The position numbers and the translations under genes were made by a program. A stretch of DNA of 13,708 nucleotides from Fidelibacterota bacterium (lineage in GTDB: Bacteria; Fidelibacterota; Marinisomatia; SCGC-AAA003-L08; D37C17), in contig PANV01000012.1 of the NCBI GenBank assembly GCA_002707765.1, forward strand, positions 1 to 13,708. Reading direction: 5' to 3'. The notes beneath the pieces are model-generated. The model was not told where the DNA came from. It ran no database searches and saw only the letters and a list, made by a program, of their open reading frames with translations. This document shows positions 7,125-13,708 of this stretch, one piece after another; position 1 is the stretch's first letter, and every line of letters begins with the position of its first letter.

Positions 7125-7997
7125 TTAATCTGTATTTAGTTTTCTTTTTTTCTTTCTTTCTTCTCTACCTTTAGGGTTTGGTATAGGTATTGCATTTAAA
7201 AGACTTTTAGTATAATCATGTTGCGGGTTCTTAAAAATCTCATTAATGTTATTAAATTCAACCAAATTACCATGATACATAACAGCAACTTCTTCAGAAA
7301 TATGTTTCACAACAGATAGGTCATGAGCAATAAATAAAATTGTTAAATCAAATTCCTCTTGTAAATCCATCATTAAGTTTATTACCTGAGCTTGAATAGA
7401 TACATCAAGAGCTGAAACTGGTTCATCTGCAATGATAATTTTAGGTTCTGTTGCTAAAGATCTTGCAATACCAATTCTTTGTCTTTGACCTCCAGAAAAC
7501 TCATGAGGATATCTAAATGCCTGTTCTTTTGATAAACCTACTTTATCTAAAAGCCAAAATACTTTTTCATCTTTTTCTTTAATAGTCATATTGGTATGTA
7601 TGTCTAATGGTTCCTGAATTATATTTTTAACTAACATTCTTGGGTTTAAAGATGAAAAAGGATCTTGAAAAATCATCTGAATATAAGGTCTAATTTCTAA
7701 TGTTTTTTCTGCATCTTGATTTAATATATTCAAAAACTTATTTTTATATTTAAACATGATTTCACCATTAACTCTTACATCAGGGGCAGTTAGTTTTAAA
7801 ACATTTAAAATTGCTTTACCCAAAGTAGATTTTCCAGAGCCAGATTCTCCAACGATACCTATAGTTTTACCTTTATCCACTTCTAAATCGAAATTTTTAA
7901 CAGCATGTACTGCAGATACTTCTTTCTGGAAAATACCTCCAAAAATTGGAAACTCAACATTTAAATTTTTAATTTTTAAAATTTTATTTTTTGGCAT
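7125..7997 (-). CDS. Peptide ABC importer ATPase, OppF/DppF type
   Basis: This 290-residue cytoplasmic ATPase powers the importer encoded upstream. Visible motifs are Walker A GESGSGKST (50-58), Q-loop Q111 in QMIFQDPFSSLNP, signature SGGQRQR (168-174), Walker B IIIADEP (187-193), the D-loop SALD and the switch H225 in IAHDLS. The C-terminus ends after NAIPIPNPKGREERKKKRK, so it lacks the Cys-containing OppF tail (usual length 310-330) and is shorter than most relatives. The ATG at 7997 overlaps the end of the partner ATPase gene by 14 bases, implying coupled translation. In classical YejABEF systems both ATPase halves are fused in YejF; here they are two genes. The ATPase assignment is certain; the transported substrate is inferred from the binding protein and permeases. 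Confidence 0.95.
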   Translation of the reverse strand: MPKNKILKIKNLNVEFPIFGGIFQKEVSAVHAVKNFDLEVDKGKTIGIVGESGSGKSTLGKAILNVLKLTAPDVRVNGEIMFKYKNKFLNILNQDAEKTLEIRPYIQMIFQDPFSSLNPRMLVKNIIQEPLDIHTNMTIKEKDEKVFWLLDKVGLSKEQAFRYPHEFSGGQRQRIGIARSLATEPKIIIADEPVSALDVSIQAQVINLMMDLQEEFDLTILFIAHDLSVVKHISEEVAVMYHGNLVEFNNINEIFKNPQHDYTKSLLNAIPIPNPKGREERKKKRKLNTD

Positions 7998-8988
7998 TTT
8001 TATTTTTTAAGATTTTAGGATTACATCTAACAAAATGACCTGGTTTTACTTCAAATAATTCAGGTTCTATATTTGTACCTCCACAAGCACACTCAGAAGG
8101 TTCAAATCTACCCCAAAATTTACATCCATCACCCATTTCTAATAATGACGGAACCATTCCTTTTAGTGCTTTGAGACGTTTTTGTTTAGATTCCATTTTT
8201 GGCATTGAATCCATTAATGCCTTAGTGTAAGGATGTAAAGGATTATTGAATAATTCATTAATTTCTGCTATCTCTTGAATTTTACCACCATACATTACTA
8301 TAACCCTATCACAGGTTTCCGCAACGACGGCCAAATCATGAGTAATTAATAAAATTGCAGAATCATCCCTTTTGTCTTTTAAGTCCATCATCAAATCTAG
8401 AATTTGAGCTTGAATTGTTACATCTAACGCAGTAGTCGGTTCATCAGCAATTAAAAGAGATGGATTACATTGTAAAGCCATTGCAATCATTACCCTCTGT
8501 CTCATACCTCCTGAAAATTGATGCGGATATTCATTCATTCTATCTTCTGGGTTTGGAATTCCAACTGCATCCAACAGTTCAATACTCTTCGTGGTAGCTT
8601 CTTCATCAGTCATATTATAATGTCTTATTAATATTTCGTTCATTTGAGTTTTTATTGTTAAAACCGGATTCAAAGATGTCATTGGTTCTTGAAAAATCAT
8701 TGCAATATCTTTGCCTCTATAATTTCTCATTTCACTATATGACAAATCCAATAAGTTAATTCCCTTATACATAACCTTGCCGCTAACTATTTCTCCTGGA
8801 GGCGACGGTATCAATCTATTTATAGAAAGTGAAGTTACTGATTTACCAGAACCAGATTCTCCTACAATTCCTAAAACTTCCCCTTTATAAATATCAAAGG
8901 ATACACCATCAACTGCTTTAGCAGTACCAGCTTCAGTATGAAAATATGTTTTTAAATCTTTTATTTCTATTAGTTTTTCTTTTTTCAT
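7984..8988 (-). CDS. Peptide ABC importer ATPase, OppD/DppD type
   Basis: This is a 334-residue ATPase that pairs with the OppF-type subunit. Counting from the ATG at 8988, motifs are Walker A GESGSGKS (43-50), Q100 in MIFQEPMTSLNP, signature SGGMRQR (159-165), Walker B LLIADEP (178-184) and H217 in ITHDLA. The C-terminal tail keeps four cysteines (C289, C300, C302, C322) like the metal-binding tail of oligopeptide ATPases, though the usual RCP position is Phe. The frame is open to an ATG at 9042, but that would add 18 residues overlapping the permease gene. MKKEKLIEIKDLK at 8988, one base after the permease stop (TAAAATG), fits the family N-terminus, so I chose it. It overlaps the next gene by 14 bases. 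Confidence 0.95.
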   Translation of the reverse strand: MKKEKLIEIKDLKTYFHTEAGTAKAVDGVSFDIYKGEVLGIVGESGSGKSVTSLSINRLIPSPPGEIVSGKVMYKGINLLDLSYSEMRNYRGKDIAMIFQEPMTSLNPVLTIKTQMNEILIRHYNMTDEEATTKSIELLDAVGIPNPEDRMNEYPHQFSGGMRQRVMIAMALQCNPSLLIADEPTTALDVTIQAQILDLMMDLKDKRDDSAILLITHDLAVVAETCDRVIVMYGGKIQEIAEINELFNNPLHPYTKALMDSMPKMESKQKRLKALKGMVPSLLEMGDGCKFWGRFEPSECACGGTNIEPELFEVKPGHFVRCNPKILKNKNAKK

Positions 8989-8989
8989 T

Positions 8990-10249
8990 TTATCTAAGTC
9001 TTGAGTGAATTTTAGGATCAAAGGCAGCTCTAACTCCTTCACTAATTAGAGTTATTAGGAATAATGTGACTGCAAGAAAAATCAAAGGGAAAACAACCAA
9101 GTGCCAATTTTGTAAATTGCCAGCAGCTTGATTTATCAACTCTCCCCAACTTGGAGTAGGTGGCTGTAAACCAAAACCTAAATAATCAAGTGAAACTAAT
9201 GCAGATATATTCCCAATTAATGCAAAAGGAGCATAAGTTACAACAGGTGTTAATGCATTTGGTAAAATATGCTTAAACATTACATTCCAATGACTCTGTC
9301 CCATAGCAACAGCAGCTGAGACGTAATCTTTTGATTTTTCTCTATAAAACTCTCCCCTGACATAATATGTAATTCCTACCCATCCAAAAATTATTAATAA
9401 AAGAGATAATAACATTAATGATGGTCTAATAAATGTAGATAAAATCATGATTGTGAACAAAAATGGAATAGAAGCATATATTTCAATTAATCTCAATCCA
9501 TATAAATCCAATCTACCTCCAAAATATCCTAAAGTTGCACCAACTGAGATTCCAATCAAATAAGAAAATGTTGCAACTATAAGAGCGAAAGAAATAGAAA
9601 TTCTAAATCCATATATTGCTCTCGCTAAAACATCTCTTCCTTGACTATCTGTTCCCATTATATGATATCTATCCGGAACGGTTGGCGGCCTATATTCATC
9701 TCTTAAACCATTATTATTATTATCGATTAATGGTTCTCCAATATCCCAAATTCCATTATTATTACTATCAGTATAATCTTCATCTAATTCTGTTAAAACT
9801 TCCTCATATGGATCAAATGGATATAGAGGCATAATAACATAATCACCATTATTTTTATTTTTTAATTGTTGTTTTAAAATTCTATAGTGAGGCTTACCAA
9901 ATCTTTTTTTACCTTTAATAAATTCTTGACCAAAAAATGAAGCTTCATAGTCTAAGTTTTTATATATTTTTTTAAATAATGGGTAATAATATTGGGGTTT
10001 ATCAACATGACTTTCTCCTTCATCCCAAACTTTATTATTATTCAAATCAACAAATTCTTCACCTAAATCATATACGTTATTTGTGTACTTAACCATTAAA
10101 GCTGTACTATTTACAAAAAAAGTAGCTGATAAGGAAAAAATATAAGCAGAAAATAGAATTATCAATGAATAATAAGCTCTCTTAATTGTCTTAAATTTTC
10201 TTAATCTTTTCTTAAGTATGGAATCTGATTTATTAATATTTTGATTCAT
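8990..10249 (-). CDS. yejE: YejE/DppC-type ABC permease with EF-hand-like periplasmic insert
   Basis: This 419-residue inner-membrane subunit of a peptide importer has a basic N-terminus (KKRLRKFKTIKRAYYSL) and a first helix (about 26-48) that resemble YejE. The typical VKYTNNVY segment and YYYPLFKKI stretch match the YejE periplasmic region before the IMGTDSQGRDVLARAIYGFRIS motif (197-219). Five more helices and the EAA coupling loop (DYVSAAVAMGQSHWNVMFKH, 308-327) follow. The periplasmic loop is longer than in YejE because of an insert with two complete EF-hand-like loops and a partial third (residues 68-187). Its ATG overlaps the YejB stop by one base (TAATG), so translation is likely coupled. 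The ATPase gene follows after one base. Importer membership is firm; whether it carries peptides, microcin-like compounds or other small peptides is not shown. Confidence 0.93.
   Translation of the reverse strand: MNQNINKSDSILKKRLRKFKTIKRAYYSLIILFSAYIFSLSATFFVNSTALMVKYTNNVYDLGEEFVDLNNNKVWDEGESHVDKPQYYYPLFKKIYKNLDYEASFFGQEFIKGKKRFGKPHYRILKQQLKNKNNGDYVIMPLYPFDPYEEVLTELDEDYTDSNNNGIWDIGEPLIDNNNNGLRDEYRPPTVPDRYHIMGTDSQGRDVLARAIYGFRISISFALIVATFSYLIGISVGATLGYFGGRLDLYGLRLIEIYASIPFLFTIMILSTFIRPSLMLLSLLLIIFGWVGITYYVRGEFYREKSKDYVSAAVAMGQSHWNVMFKHILPNALTPVVTYAPFALIGNISALVSLDYLGFGLQPPTPSWGELINQAAGNLQNWHLVVFPLIFLAVTLFLITLISEGVRAAFDPKIHSRLR
9689..10048 (-). other. Three EF-hand/dockerin-like calcium loops inside the permease gene
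   Basis: Within the first periplasmic loop of the YejE-like permease, DLNNNKVWDEGE (residues 68-79, bases 10048-10013) and DSNNNGIWDIGE (161-172, bases 9769-9734) fit the 12-residue EF-hand pattern with oxygen ligands at positions 1, 3, 5, 9 and 12. DNNNNGLRDEYR (176-187, bases 9724-9689) fits positions 1, 3, 5, 6 and 9 but has Arg at 12. The runs of ATT/AAT at 9711-9770 are the Asn codons of these loops and not a separate microsatellite. Calcium binding is inferred from the ligand spacing. Confidence 0.75.
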
Positions 10250-11646
10250 TATTTAAACCTTATTCTAGGATCAACAAGAGCGTAAGTTAAATCCGAAATT
10301 AAATTACCTACTAATGTCATAAAAACACTTATAACAAGTGTTCCCATAATAATATCATAATCTCTATCAATTAATGCACTATATCCAAGTAGTCCTAATC
10401 CATCAATACCAAAAGTTTTTTCAATTAGATATGAACCTGCAAGAAATACGCTTATTATACCACCTATTCCAGTTGCAAGCGGGATCAATGAATTTCTTAC
10501 TGCATGTTTAAAAATTACCCTTCTTTCTGATAAACCTTTAGCAAATGCAGTTCTAACATAATCTTGGCTTAAATTTTCTAATAAAGAATTTTTCATTAAA
10601 ACTGTTAATGTAGCAAATGAGCCTATCATATAACAAAGCATTGGTAAAAATGCATGGTGCAGCTGATCTTTTACTTTTCCAAAGAATGTAAGTTCATTAA
10701 AATTTGAAGATCTCCATCCATGCAGTGGAAAATAATCACCTCCAAAATAAACCAAAAGTACAATACCTAAAATATATCCTGGAATTGAATAACCAGCAAA
10801 AACAGCAATACTTGTTGAAACATCGAATCGACTTCCATTTTTAATTGCTTTCCATATACCTAAAGGTATACAAACAGAATAACCTAATATTAGACCTGTT
10901 AATCCAAAAAATAATGAAATATGTAGCCTCTCTCCTATAAGAGTGCTCACATTTTTACCCTTCTTTTCGGAATAACCTAAATATCCTTGTAAAATACCTT
11001 TAAATTCTTTTTTTACCAATGTAACTAAATTTTTATCACTGTCAATTTTTTTAATTATCCAATCAGACATATACCAAGTTTTAATAATATTCTCATTTGA
11101 TGGTAATTCTTCATAGAATTCTTTAAAAGTAGAGTATTTCTCAACATCGAAATTATCCTTTAATTCAGGATTTTCAACTTCTGGAACATCAAATTCTAAA
11201 CCAACACCGGTTTCAATAACGACTAATTCATTTTTTTCATTTTTAACCACTTTAACATATTTTTGAAGTAAATATTCTTTATAAGTATCAAATTTTAAAA
11301 CATCAACAGATTCACGGAAGGATTTATTTATTTTTATTATTTTACTTTTTGATTCCTTTGGGTATAGACCTAGCCATATTAAATACCGAACTAGAATAGG
11401 TTTATCTAAACCGTATTGCATTCTTAGTTTCTCAAGTAATTCAGGAGTTAGTTCAGAGCTATCACCAGAAATATCTGATGATGCCATTGATACTTCACCT
11501 GCTCCTATATTGGCTTGCTTTATTTGTCTTACTGCTCTTTCAAAAGGACCATCAGGTGCTAATTGAAGAATACAAAAAACCATTAAGGTAATTCCAATCC
11601 CGGTTGGAATCATTAATAAAATTCTTCTTATTGTGTACTCAAACAT
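10249..11646 (-). CDS. yejB: YejB/DppB-type ABC permease with large extra segment
   Basis: This is a 465-residue inner-membrane subunit. It opens with the canonical MFEYTIRRILLMIPTGIGIT helix and LAPDGPFERAV. A YejB-style linker (GDSSELTPELLEKLRMQYGLDKP) comes next, then the permease core from GYLGYSEKKGKNVSTLIGERL. Further helices follow, with the EAA coupling loop DYVRTAFAKGLSERRVIFKH (362-381) and a final SDLTYALVDPRIRF. YejB relatives are near 360 residues; the surplus is a segment of about 118 residues (97-214) between WLGLYP and FKGILQGYLGY. It is charged, rich in Lys/Glu and without obvious membrane helices, on the outer side of the membrane. The gene starts 4 bases after yejA stops and ends overlapping yejE by one base. 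Subunit identity is firm; the insert has no recognised domain. Confidence 0.93.
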   Translation of the reverse strand: MFEYTIRRILLMIPTGIGITLMVFCILQLAPDGPFERAVRQIKQANIGAGEVSMASSDISGDSSELTPELLEKLRMQYGLDKPILVRYLIWLGLYPKESKSKIIKINKSFRESVDVLKFDTYKEYLLQKYVKVVKNEKNELVVIETGVGLEFDVPEVENPELKDNFDVEKYSTFKEFYEELPSNENIIKTWYMSDWIIKKIDSDKNLVTLVKKEFKGILQGYLGYSEKKGKNVSTLIGERLHISLFFGLTGLILGYSVCIPLGIWKAIKNGSRFDVSTSIAVFAGYSIPGYILGIVLLVYFGGDYFPLHGWRSSNFNELTFFGKVKDQLHHAFLPMLCYMIGSFATLTVLMKNSLLENLSQDYVRTAFAKGLSERRVIFKHAVRNSLIPLATGIGGIISVFLAGSYLIEKTFGIDGLGLLGYSALIDRDYDIIMGTLVISVFMTLVGNLISDLTYALVDPRIRFK

Positions 11647-11650
11647 AAAA

Positions 11651-13558
11651 TTATTTTTTGTTTAAATTATTCCAATAATCTACTACTTCAGGTTCAATAG
11701 GTATTTTATTACCACTTTTAATTGCATCTTTAAGTCTTTCTTTCTTATCAGGATCAATCCACCACATACTAATAGGTGCGAGCCATCCACCGGCATATCC
11801 AACACCGTTGTCAGGTATACCAAACTTATCCCAATTTAAGCATCTATAACCATATGGAGCAGTCCAACTAAAAATCCAATGATATTCTCTAGTAGCTAAA
11901 CTATCTAAATTTTGAAGAATTCCAATTCTTTCTTCCATATTCCAATTTAAGTTATATTCTTCGATTAATTTATCTATTTTAGGATTTGCCATACCTGTAA
12001 TATTTGTGACATCTAATTTTTCGGAATACTTTGAATGAAGCATTCCTTCTGGACTAGGTAACAGAGAACCAACCCATCCACCATTATATAATTTAAATTT
12101 CCTATTCATAGCCATCTCAAAAGGATTTTGAATGACAACAAGATTTAATTTTATACCTATACTTTCTAAATCTTGAACAAAATAATTTAAAATTCTATCC
12201 CATCCTTGATAAATATGGAACTCTTTAATTTCAAAAATTTCACCTGTTTCATTTGTTAGCCATGAGTCTCCTTCTTTTTTTGTCCAACCTGCTTCTTCTA
12301 AAAGCTCGAGGGCATAATCAGGATTATAATCTTGAATAGGATTATCTGGATGTTCATATTTACTTCGAGGAAAATAAGAATTTTTTCTAACATACTCATT
12401 GAAGAATAATTTATCCATTAATTTTTCAACATCCCATAAATGACAAAAAGCTTCTCTAACTTTTATATCTGAAAAAGGTTCTTCTAATGTATTAAATGCA
12501 ATTCCACCAACTCCTGCTGGAGCAAAATTTATATATTTTTTTCTCTGAATTAAACCACTTTCTATTTCAGGATATTCTTCTGCTACAAATCTTTGACTCC
12601 ACCACTGAGCTCTACCCACAGAATAAGTATCATAATCACCTGCAAAAAATCTTTCTACTTCTTGAGTTTCATCATTAATAAAAATAAATTCAACTGTATC
12701 AAAATTCCATAGTCCAGTATTCCTTACATGACTTTCTGCCCAATAATCACTTCTTCTATCGAGCACTGCTAAGCCATTATTTTCTTGAGTAGTTCTTTTA
12801 GTGTTTAAAATATAGGGTCCTGAACCAGGCATGAGTTCAAATTGATATTTTTCAACATAGGTAGACCCATCAATTTTTTCTAAATAATAGGATGGGTATA
12901 TAACTAAACTCGAAAAACTATAAATATTTCTCCATTCTTTTTTCTTTGATTTAACACTTACAATATATTTACTTTCTGCTACTGGCCTTTCAAATTTATC
13001 ACGCCAATAAGTATAAACATTTGGATCTCCATGTCCTTCATCAGTTAATATATCATATGTAGCTACAACATCTCTAGATGTTACTTCTCTACCATCCGAA
13101 AATCTTGCTTCTGGATTGATTCTAAAAAGAAAAGTCATTGAATCATCTAACACTCTCCAATGGGTAGCTAAAACAGGCTCTAATTTAAATGTTTCTGCAT
13201 CAAAATTTAATAAAGGTTCATAAACCATTGATTCAATTAAACTATTGAGCTGGCTCCTCGTTTCTTTACCAAATGCTCTTAGAGTATTAGGGAAAATATC
13301 TCCAGCTAAAAATTTGAGTGTATCACCTTTTATAGCATTAGGGTCACCAATAATATTTATATCAATATTTGTTTTCCAGCTTATTAATTCTGCAATTTCC
13401 TCAAAACCTGGTCCACCTGACCATCTTGAATCATCAAGCTTACTTTCAGATAAAACATTTGTTTCAATTAGGTCAAAAGTCTTGTAAACTTTTTTTTCTG
13501 AATCAAAAAATCCCGCTATTCCAAAATTAAGTATCAAAATAAACGATAAATAAATCAT
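11651..13558 (-). CDS. yejA: YejA-type extracellular peptide-binding protein (SBP family 5)
   Basis: This 635-residue solute-binding protein delivers substrate to the permease pair. A short hydrophobic export signal (MIYLSFILILNFGIAGFF) has no Lys or Arg in front, which is unusual. After an extension to about residue 76, the family-5 fold starts (KGDTLKFLAGDIFPNTLR). It continues with ESMVYEPLLNFD, LATHWRVLDDSMTFLFRINP, ARFSDGREVTSRDVVATYD and MPGSGPYIL. Later come DYWAES, WNFDTVEFIFINDETQEVERF and KVREAFCHLWDVEKLMDKLF. The WNFD and SYFPRS stretches point to YejA rather than DppA/OppA. A GGAG box 5 bases before the ATG supports the start, and no better upstream start exists in frame before a stop. 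It is the first gene of a tightly packed operon. The ligand is likely a peptide or peptide-like compound. Confidence 0.93.
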   Translation of the reverse strand: MIYLSFILILNFGIAGFFDSEKKVYKTFDLIETNVLSESKLDDSRWSGGPGFEEIAELISWKTNIDINIIGDPNAIKGDTLKFLAGDIFPNTLRAFGKETRSQLNSLIESMVYEPLLNFDAETFKLEPVLATHWRVLDDSMTFLFRINPEARFSDGREVTSRDVVATYDILTDEGHGDPNVYTYWRDKFERPVAESKYIVSVKSKKKEWRNIYSFSSLVIYPSYYLEKIDGSTYVEKYQFELMPGSGPYILNTKRTTQENNGLAVLDRRSDYWAESHVRNTGLWNFDTVEFIFINDETQEVERFFAGDYDTYSVGRAQWWSQRFVAEEYPEIESGLIQRKKYINFAPAGVGGIAFNTLEEPFSDIKVREAFCHLWDVEKLMDKLFFNEYVRKNSYFPRSKYEHPDNPIQDYNPDYALELLEEAGWTKKEGDSWLTNETGEIFEIKEFHIYQGWDRILNYFVQDLESIGIKLNLVVIQNPFEMAMNRKFKLYNGGWVGSLLPSPEGMLHSKYSEKLDVTNITGMANPKIDKLIEEYNLNWNMEERIGILQNLDSLATREYHWIFSWTAPYGYRCLNWDKFGIPDNGVGYAGGWLAPISMWWIDPDKKERLKDAIKSGNKIPIEPEVVDYWNNLNKK

Positions 13559-13563
13559 AAACG

Positions 13564-13567
13564 CTCC
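13564..13567 (-). promoter_or_regulatory. Shine-Dalgarno GGAG of the yejA-like gene
   Basis: On the minus strand TTTGGAGCGTTT precedes the ATG, placing GGAG five bases upstream of the start. Most other starts in this window lack such a box. It settles the start of a protein whose signal peptide has no positively charged N-region. Confidence 0.7.
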
Positions 13568-13570
13568 AAA

Positions 13571-13600
13571 TTGTATGCAGAATAATTTATGATTTATAAT
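13571..13600 (+). promoter_or_regulatory. Possible sigma-70-like promoter for the divergent plus-strand gene
   Basis: TTGTAT at 13571-13576 and a perfect TATAAT at 13595-13600 are separated by 18 bases. They lie 55 bases before the ATG at 13656. In such AT-rich DNA chance matches are common, and if the organism is Bacteroidota-like its major sigma factor may use a different consensus. Confidence 0.4.
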
Positions 13601-13655
13601 TTATTTTTCTCAGTAATATTTCTTAATTTTAACTTCTCAATAAATCGGAATTTTA

Positions 13656-13708
13656 ATGGAACAAATAAATTTAAAAAAAGCTCTTCAAAAAACTAAAATC
13701 AAAGCTGA
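13656..13708 (+). CDS. Start of an unidentified plus-strand gene, cut by the window end
   Basis: An open frame runs from an ATG at 13656 to the window end and encodes MEQINLKKALQKTKIKA, 17 codons and two further bases. GGAA at 13647-13650 lies five bases upstream, and a possible promoter sits in the divergent intergenic region shared with the yejA-like gene. The fragment is too short to assign to a family. Its reality rests on the start context and on the otherwise unexplained divergent space. Confidence 0.45.
   Translation, partial: MEQINLKKALQKTKIKA

Noticed and set aside
8989..9042. Longer N-terminus for the OppD-type ATPase starting at 9042
   Set aside because: It adds 18 residues unlike the family (MKELELPLILKFTQDLDK) and overlaps the permease C-terminus; the ATG at 8988 directly after the permease stop fits better.
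9711..9770. ATT/AAT triplet tracts resembling a microsatellite
   Set aside because: They encode the Asn residues of two calcium-type loops and are interrupted in line with the protein motif.
9616..9834. Plus-strand open frame rich in Tyr and His
   Set aside because: It is the antisense shadow of the EF-hand-like permease insert; its YYYY runs mirror Asn codon runs.

Overview
The window looks like a piece of a low-GC marine bacterial chromosome. My best guess is Neomarinimicrobiota (SAR406/Marinimicrobia) or a related Bacteroidota/FCB-group lineage. The reasons are the AT-rich DNA, mostly absent Shine-Dalgarno sequences, a C-x(n)-GGPKD lipoprotein with Ig-like (SbsA-type) domains that is typical of that group, and D-x-N-N-N-G-x-W-D-x-G-E loops in an envelope protein. 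This placement is an inference from gene content only.

Layout: (1) Positions 2-1592, plus strand: the C-terminal part of an HtrA/DegP-type periplasmic serine protease with two PDZ domains, then a small SRPBCC-fold protein. (2) Positions 1601-4863, minus strand: three packed genes read mscS-like channel, then Rieske oxygenase, then a glycosyltransferase matching the tRNA-queuosine mannosyltransferase family (GTDC1/DUF3524). The first two abut as TAGATG and the last two overlap by 19 bases. (3) Positions 4975-5081: a tRNA-Asn(GTT) gene on the minus strand followed by a strong intrinsic terminator. (4) Positions 5139-13558, minus strand: a long gene cluster with a YejA-type peptide-binding protein, YejB-type and YejE-type permeases, two separate OppD/OppF-type ATPases, an Ig-domain lipoprotein that appears split into two reading frames at an ATGA junction, and a small HxGH nucleotidyltransferase, ending at the tRNA and its terminator. 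(5) Positions 13559-13708: a divergent promoter region and the first 17 codons of a plus-strand gene.

How they work together: the yej-like cluster should make a complete ABC importer for peptides or peptide-like compounds (binding protein, two membrane subunits, two ATPases). Two parts depart from the textbook system. The YejE-like permease carries an outward-facing insert with two complete EF-hand-like calcium loops and a partial third, and the YejB-like permease carries an extra segment of about 118 residues at the matching place. The most unexpected gene pair is the predicted tRNA-queuosine mannosyltransferase translationally coupled to a Rieske non-heme iron oxygenase; a tRNA-Asn gene, of the class that receives queuosine, lies just upstream of their operon. 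No CRISPR array, insertion sequence, integrase or phage gene was seen.
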